From Verrucomicrobium spinosum DSM 4136 = JCM 18804 (lineage in GTDB: Bacteria; Verrucomicrobiota; Verrucomicrobiia; Verrucomicrobiales; Verrucomicrobiaceae), in contig NZ_ABIZ01000001.1 in assembly GCF_000172155.1 (NCBI RefSeq), forward strand, positions 7,969,105 through 8,033,104: 64,000 bases of DNA, written 5' to 3'. Positions 62,024 through 64,000 of this stretch are shown here, piece by piece. The translations under genes were made by a program, and so were the position numbers. A model generated the notes under the pieces. That model did no database searches. It was not told the origin of the DNA and saw only the letters and a list, made by a program, of their open reading frames with translations. The first letter of the stretch is position 1. The number at the start of each line of letters is the position of its first letter.

Positions 62024-62502
62024 GGATGCGTGCCGTTCAGCGTCGCGCCCGCGACGTAGCCATGCCCCGGGCTGGGGCTGAGCAGACGCAGGAGCGGCTT
62101 CCCGTCCACCACCAGATCCTCCAGGGTGTAGTGGTCCAGCACATCCAGAAAGGCATCCCGCGCCTCCCGGAACACTCCGCGCAGACGGCAGGTGGGGGAG
62201 AGCTTGCAGAGATCGTTGGCGGGGTCGAAGCATTCGACGAGATTGAAATGAGTCTCGGTGTGGCGGATCACATCCCCCACCTTGATGTCGCGCGGGGCCC
62301 TGCCCAGCCGAATGCCCCCACTCCGGCCGCGGCGGTTGCTGAGGTAGCCCTGCTTGCCGAGGAAGTGGACGATCTTGACGAGATGGTGATGGGAGACTCG
62401 ATAAGCCTGGGTCAGTTCACTTAGGGTTACCTTCTCATGCTCGCGCGCAGCCGCGTACATGAGTACGCGCAGAGAGTAATCGCTGAAACGGCTGAGTTCC
62501 AT
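62020..62502 (-). CDS. nsrR: Rrf2-family regulator, NsrR-like
   Basis: The 160-aa product begins MELSRFSDYSLRVLMYAA. It has the Rrf2 winged helix (VSHHHLVKIVHFLGKQGYL and RRGRSGGIRLGR) and three cysteines in LVECFDPANDLCKLSPTCRL, spaced as in NsrR ligands of an iron-sulfur cluster. The C-terminal DHYTLEDLVVDGKPLL is also an NsrR match. NsrR senses nitric oxide and represses NO-detoxification genes. It heads the unit with the cytochrome and membrane protein, and a palindromic candidate operator lies just upstream. Confidence 0.88.
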   Translation of the reverse strand: MELSRFSDYSLRVLMYAAAREHEKVTLSELTQAYRVSHHHLVKIVHFLGKQGYLSNRRGRSGGIRLGRAPRDIKVGDVIRHTETHFNLVECFDPANDLCKLSPTCRLRGVFREARDAFLDVLDHYTLEDLVVDGKPLLRLLSPSPGHGYVAGATLNGTHP

Positions 62503-62512
62503 GTTGAGGCAT

Positions 62513-62535
62513 AAAGTGAATTACGCATGCACCTT
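62513..62535 (-). promoter_or_regulatory. candidate NsrR operator
   Basis: Two 11-bp half sites with one base between them, AAAGTGAATTA and (reverse strand) AAGGTGCATGC, match the 11-1-11 layout of NsrR sites (AAGATGCATTT) at 7 and 8 positions. It lies 10 bp before the start codon of the NsrR-like gene, which fits autoregulation. Confidence 0.5.
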
Positions 62536-62733
62536 TGAAGGGCTTGCGCAGACGTGGGAGCGTCAGTTGCGATATGCCAAGCACGGATTGGGCCAAGGTA
62601 CGCATAACCCGCCTCTTTCGGGCAACTTTGGGAGTCAGGGGTGGGAGAAATTAGGAATGATAAATGAACCCCGGTCCGCGGAGCAGCTCTGGACTGGGCA
62701 TCCCATTTATAATTAATCATTCCTAATTTATAA
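62536..62733. other. intergenic region with AT-rich short repeats
   Basis: ATTAGGAATGATAAAT and CATTTATAATTAATCATTCCTAAT (about 62651 and 62702) form an inverted repeat. TTATAATTAATC is repeated at the right end. It separates the nsrR promoter from the 3' end of trmB. The same TTCCTAATTCCTAATT kind of string appears at about 45422. Confidence 0.5.
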
Positions 62734-63327
62734 TTAATCTTTCTTCCACCTCGCCCGATAGATCGGTTTCCCCAGGGCCATCCACTGCTTTTCGAAGTCG
62801 GTCGTGGGGTAGTAGAACGCCCCGTCTGGCCAGTCCAGGCGGGTCATGGCAGGACGCTGGGTCAGGGCTTCGAGGGCATTTTCGTAGTATGGCAGGTCGT
62901 CGGACTTGAGCAGGAATTCCCCACCCGGGACGAGGACTCGCTCGATGGACTCAAGAAAGGCGGTGCTGTTGGGCAGGCGGCGGCCGTGGTGTTTCTTCTT
63001 CGGCCAGGGATCCGGGCAGAGCAGGTGCAGGCGGCTCACACTGCCGGCCGCGAGCAACCAACCAAGGGTGTAGGTGGTCTCCAGCCGGAGCACCCGGGCG
63101 TTTTTCAGCCCCCGCTGCTCGATCCGGCGGGCCGTCTTCTCCACCCGGCCAATGAGCCGCTCCACCCCCAGGAAGTTGCGCTCCGGGTGGGTGGTGGCCA
63201 TTTCAATCAAAAACGTGCCGTCACCACAGCCCAGATCCAGCTCGAGGGGGCGGTCTCCCGTTTCCGGGAAGAGCGCGTGGGGATCGTGATGCTGGAAGTA
63301 GTCTTCGGGGACAAAAACAGGGGTCAT
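62734..63327 (-). CDS. trmB: tRNA (guanine-N7-)-methyltransferase
   Basis: The 197-aa product begins MTPVFVPEDYFQHHDPHALF. The SAM-binding motif LELDLGCGDGTFLIEMA, the motif GVERLIGRVEKTARRIE and the substrate motif LLCPDPWPKKKHHGRRL are all typical of TrmB, which makes m7G46 in tRNA. It ends with TDFEKQWMALGKPIYRARW. A start 11 codons upstream (63360) is possible but non-homologous. Confidence 0.95.
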   Translation of the reverse strand: MTPVFVPEDYFQHHDPHALFPETGDRPLELDLGCGDGTFLIEMATTHPERNFLGVERLIGRVEKTARRIEQRGLKNARVLRLETTYTLGWLLAAGSVSRLHLLCPDPWPKKKHHGRRLPNSTAFLESIERVLVPGGEFLLKSDDLPYYENALEALTQRPAMTRLDWPDGAFYYPTTDFEKQWMALGKPIYRARWKKD

Positions 63328-63405
63328 GCCAGATGTCAGAGCTGCCGGGCCCGTCCCCACCAGGGGGACGCTGTGCGGAGGCAGCAGGCTTCTACAAAAT
63401 CAGGA

Positions 63406-64000
63406 TCACGCGGCTTCCACCGGGGCCGTGGGGGCGTCCACCCAGCGGTTGTGCTCCTTGATCAGATCGATCAGGCGCTCCACAGCCTCTCCTTCCGGGA
63501 TGTTGAACTTCACGGCGGTCTTGCCGACGTAGAGGTTGATCTTGTCCGGCGCACCGCCCACGTAGCCGAAGTCGGCGTCCGCCATTTCACCGGGGCCGTT
63601 CACAATGCAGCCCATGACGGCGATGCGCACCCCTTTGAGGTGACCGGTGGCGGCTCGGATCTTCTGCGTGGTGGTCTGCAGGTTGAAGAGCGTGCGACCG
63701 CAGCTTGGGCAGGCCACATAGTCTGTCTTGAAAATGCGGGTGCCCGCAGCCTGGAGGATGTTGTAGGAGATGCGGAAGGACTGGCCGGGAGCCTCCTCAC
63801 CCTGCACCAGGATGGCATCGCCAATACCGTCGCACAGCAGGGACCCGATGTTCGTGGCAGCACTGAGCAGTGTGGGCACGAAGTCCGCCTTGGGCTCCGT
63901 GGCAGGCTCAAACGTGTCCTTCAGCAGGATGGGATGGCGGGGTTCCAGGCGGGCGGACAGCAGGCGGTAGGCGGCGATCACCGGGAGGTTCACCCCGTCT
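63406..64000 (-). CDS. ispG: 4-hydroxy-3-methylbut-2-enyl diphosphate synthase, C-terminal part
   Basis: The frame is open to the window edge, so only the last 197 codons are seen. The iron-sulfur domain is complete: Cys pair in DYVACPSCGRTLF, third Cys in VMGCIVNGPGEMADADFGYVG with the Glu ligand. The residues before it (AAGTRIFKTDYVACPSCGRT) match the plant and Chlamydia type of IspG, which has an extra TIM-like middle domain. The enzyme converts MEcPP to HMBPP in the MEP isoprenoid pathway. An apparent GTG start at 63993 is inside the protein, not its beginning. Confidence 0.95.
   Translation of the reverse strand, partial: DGVNLPVIAAYRLLSARLEPRHPILLKDTFEPATEPKADFVPTLLSAATNIGSLLCDGIGDAILVQGEEAPGQSFRISYNILQAAGTRIFKTDYVACPSCGRTLFNLQTTTQKIRAATGHLKGVRIAVMGCIVNGPGEMADADFGYVGGAPDKINLYVGKTAVKFNIPEGEAVERLIDLIKEHNRWVDAPTAPVEAA

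Overview
The window is about 64 kb of high-GC bacterial chromosome. It most likely comes from a member of the Verrucomicrobiota, order Verrucomicrobiales, near Verrucomicrobium, Prosthecobacter or Roseimicrobium. The reasons are the three-domain, plant/Chlamydia-like end of IspG, the abundance of secreted proteins of unknown function, a type III secretion style effector and chaperone pair (a type III system is known in Verrucomicrobium spinosum), and two perfect copies of the LexA operator described for Verrucomicrobia (TGTTC-N4-GAACA). No rRNA, tRNA, CRISPR array or prophage was recognised. The taxonomic call is inference.

Layout. 1-12 kb: the end of an amidase gene, opgG (periplasmic glucan synthesis), an SDR reductase, a TPR/STN-like secreted protein, a Dabb-domain protein, nuoA, two unknown proteins, ruvA, a large membrane protein and an OmpR-type two-component pair. 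12-18 kb: an EF-hand lipoprotein, then an AsmA/YdbH-like giant coupled to a lipoprotein that fuses YnbE-like and YdbL-like parts, then sanA and dtd. 18-25 kb: a REP-associated transposase (RAYT), a small unknown gene, a coupled pair of paralogous GT4 glycosyltransferases and a 0.9 kb noncoding inverted-repeat region. 25-36 kb: recQ and a truncated haemoglobin gene behind a LexA box, msrA, rarD, an smr gene, a lipoprotein gene broken by a stop codon, a second RAYT flanked by two 77-bp REPINs, mobA with a MOSC gene, a PLD-type gene, an HTTM-like pair and lpdA. 36-45 kb: a 917-aa effector-like PI-kinase-fold protein with a CesT-type chaperone, secreted unknown proteins, an aldo/keto reductase and a leucine-rich-repeat protein. 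45-58 kb: a PaaK-like adenylating enzyme, a secreted hydrolase, recA with its own LexA box, a GspF-like protein, ribD, a PQQ-type beta-propeller and a 1369-aa TPR/DUF3857/transglutaminase membrane protein. 58-64 kb: clpP, a 1.2 kb array of REP-like units, an nsrR-type operon with a c-type cytochrome, trmB and the end of ispG.

How the genes work together. Two sites tie recA and the haemoglobin-recQ unit to the SOS response. An NsrR-like gene sits directly behind a candidate 11-1-11 operator and leads a haem protein and a four-helix membrane protein. The YdbH/YnbE/YdbL-like pair, OpgG, SanA and the glycosyltransferases point to envelope building. MobA and the MOSC protein belong to molybdenum cofactor metabolism.

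The other striking trait is noncoding. At least six families of palindromic repeats fill the gaps: 77-bp REPINs, two-hairpin units in tandem array and as singletons, nested three-layer palindromes of about 200 bp with a conserved core, a large inverted repeat at 24 kb, a double inverted repeat at 16.7 kb and a G-rich palindrome at 28 and 36 kb. Two RAYT transposases are present, and one is flanked by its probable substrate.
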